Assembly: GCA_910574885.1 (NCBI GenBank)
Contig: CAJTDD010000003.1
Span: forward strand, 124,001-188,000
DNA from: Lachnospiraceae bacterium
GTDB lineage: Bacteria > Bacillota > Clostridia > Lachnospirales > Lachnospiraceae
Reading direction: 5' to 3'
Length of the DNA stretch: 64,000 bases
The first letter of the stretch is position 1. Each line of letters starts with the position of its first letter. The notes under the pieces are model-generated. The model ran no database searches. It saw nothing but the letters and a program-made list of their open reading frames with translations, and was not told the DNA's origin. Both the position numbers and the translations under genes were made by a program. Positions 62,675-64,000 of the stretch are shown here, in pieces.

Positions 62675-64000
62675 ATGCAGGATTTAACGTTTGGAGAGCA
62701 GGTCAAGATTATCTTGAGCCGTAAGGATATGACGATTAAGGAACTCGCAAGGAAGGTAGAGGCGCGTACCGGGAAGAAGATGTCCCGCCAGAATCTGACA
62801 CAGAGGCTTGGGCGGGATAATTTTCAGGAGCGGGATATGCGGATGATTGCAGAAATTCTGGGGTGTCCGTTTCAGTTGAATATTCTGGATGAAAGAACGA
62901 TAACAGAGAGCGAGACGCAGACAGGGCAGAGTGCAGGGACAGAGGCTTTCGCGGCAAGTGGGGCGGGGCAGTCTGAGGGAAAAGACTTGGCGGAACCGAA
63001 AGAGGCGGCGGCAGAAAAGGAGGTATCCGACAAGGCGGCGTCTGGCGAAGGCGGAGAAAAAGAGCAGCCGGAAGGAAAAGTGAAACCAAAAGAGTCCCAC
63101 GTCCAGACACATGAGAGGGACATAACTATTGGGGAATTGGTGGATATCCATGAGGAACTGGATGCGTTGATGCAGAAGGCGGCAGGAGAAGCCAAAGCGG
63201 AGAAAGAGTTTGCGGGGAATGGCAAAGCGCCGGCTGTAGAGCGGGATATCAGGGACATCCCGAAAGAAGGGGATGAACATGGAAATTCGGCACATGATCC
63301 GGACGAGCATCCGCAAGGGAATGAGGCGGGGCATAACGAGGTGCATCCGCAGGAAAGCAGAGAGGGACATTTGGAAGGATATTCACAAGGAAGTGTTGCA
63401 AGCCATGTAGGAGAGCACCCACAAGACAATGAAGCGGGACATTTGGAAGGACGCCCGCAAGGAAGTGTTGCAAGCCATATAGGGGAGCGTTCCCAGGAAA
63501 GTAAGACGGGATACATAAAGGAAACCGGGCAGGAAAGCAAGGAAGGACATTTAGGAGAAACCGGGCAGGAAAGCAAGGAAGGACATTTAGGAGAACATGT
63601 ACAGGGAAGCCAAGCCGGTCTTTCAGAAGGGAATCCTCAGGGAAGAGGAGCTGACTATCCGGATGAGAAGGTAAGGATAAAGGGGGCTGGTGAATCAGAC
63701 GGGCAGTTATATGCTGGTGTGCAGGAACAATCGGAAGAATATGGAGGCAGGACACAGGCAATCTTTCCGGAAAGCCATGGCGAACGGGTGTATACGGGAT
63801 ATTCGGAAGATTATGGAGAAGGGAATAGAGCGGAATATCTAGGCGAGCCGGAAAGCGGGCATGTAGAAGAATTGCTGCAAGAGATAGAATCTTTGGAAAA
63901 GACAGAGAAAAAGGAGCCGGTGCAGGAAGAAAAGCCCCATGGCTGGAGGGCGTATCTAAAGCAGCGGTTCAAGAAACTTGGAAGAGAGCAGTCCCGGACA
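62675..64000 (+). CDS. HTH protein with long repeat region, 3' end cut by window edge
   Basis: ATG at 62675 after AAGGAGGACGAGGA. The frame stays open for 442 codons to the window edge. Residues 1-72 form an XRE-like helix-turn-helix domain (VKIILSRKDMTIKELARKVE, SRQNLTQRLGRDNF, RMIAEILGCPFQLNI). Residues about 80-210 are acidic and disordered. Residues 216-323 are nine 12-residue repeats rich in Gly, His, Glu and Gln. The last visible part is a basic helix (WRAYLKQRFKKLGREQ). Cytoplasmic DNA binder with a long flexible arm; function unknown. Confidence 0.85.
   Translation, partial: MQDLTFGEQVKIILSRKDMTIKELARKVEARTGKKMSRQNLTQRLGRDNFQERDMRMIAEILGCPFQLNILDERTITESETQTGQSAGTEAFAASGAGQSEGKDLAEPKEAAAEKEVSDKAASGEGGEKEQPEGKVKPKESHVQTHERDITIGELVDIHEELDALMQKAAGEAKAEKEFAGNGKAPAVERDIRDIPKEGDEHGNSAHDPDEHPQGNEAGHNEVHPQESREGHLEGYSQGSVASHVGEHPQDNEAGHLEGRPQGSVASHIGERSQESKTGYIKETGQESKEGHLGETGQESKEGHLGEHVQGSQAGLSEGNPQGRGADYPDEKVRIKGAGESDGQLYAGVQEQSEEYGGRTQAIFPESHGERVYTGYSEDYGEGNRAEYLGEPESGHVEELLQEIESLEKTEKKEPVQEEKPHGWRAYLKQRFKKLGREQSRT
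63320..63643 (+). repeat. Nine tandem 36-bp (12-residue) coding repeats
   Basis: Units follow the pattern SKEGHLGETGQE, NEAGHLEGRPQG, SVASHIGERSQE. Two adjacent copies near 63520-63590 are almost identical, and a higher-order 72-bp period is visible from GGAAGTGTTGCAAGCCAT, which occurs twice. Confidence 0.85.

Overview
The window reads as chromosomal DNA of an anaerobic gut-type Clostridium relative, most likely a Lachnospiraceae member. Pointers are the oxygen-sensitive NrdD/NrdG ribonucleotide reductase, meso-diaminopimelate dehydrogenase, a T-box leader on metG, a cobalamin riboswitch, an arabinose/arabinan degradation set, and many OmpR-type two-component systems paired with ABC exporters. 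No rRNA, tRNA, CRISPR array or intact insertion sequence was seen.

Layout. 1-2.8 kb: three unrecognised proteins. 2.8-9.1 kb: DUF885 peptidase-like protein, Uma2-type nuclease, T-box plus metG, ddh. 9.2-16.8 kb: TatD, a small divergent XRE regulator, a HAD phosphatase, NrdR-boxed nrdD-nrdG, a NifX-like protein, abfA. 16.8-28.3 kb: two regulator/kinase/ABC modules flanking a small-regulator block (DUF2200, GyrI-like, WYL, TfoX). 28.3-32.3 kb (minus): AraC, an ECF S component and a DUF4430 protein behind a cobalamin riboswitch, and a MATE exporter behind a terminator-like leader hairpin. 32.4-36.3 kb: araA-araB-araD. 36.4-40.4 kb: DUF4143 ATPase, LytTR/GHKL pair, coiled-coil protein. 40.5-53.1 kb: two more regulator/kinase/ABC sets enclosing a kinase-like gene with a leader peptide and an AT-rich accessory island (43.6-45.0 kb) with two tiny genes under near-identical promoters and a transposase remnant. 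53.3-56.1 kb (minus): aroF-aroB-SDR. 56.4-58.8 kb: phosphopantetheinyl transferase and a GH2 glycosidase. 58.9-61.7 kb: AT-rich stretch of decayed genes (AAA ATPase, RloA/RloB-like pair) around MarR and a PNPOx-like protein. 61.8 kb to the right edge: an unknown helical protein and the start of an HTH protein with nine 12-residue repeats.

The most unusual structure is a dispersed palindromic element of about 60 bp whose ends read TATACC and GGTATA. It lies in two intergenic regions, in-frame inside two different sensor kinases, as an exact in-frame tandem pair in a third protein, and in degenerate form before metG. It behaves like a coding-tolerant REP/MITE. Other leads are the twin small-gene cassettes, a shared CTTAC/GTAAG operator ahead of BceAB-like modules, a G12 tract upstream of one exporter, and 3'-end tandem duplications after metG and nrdD.
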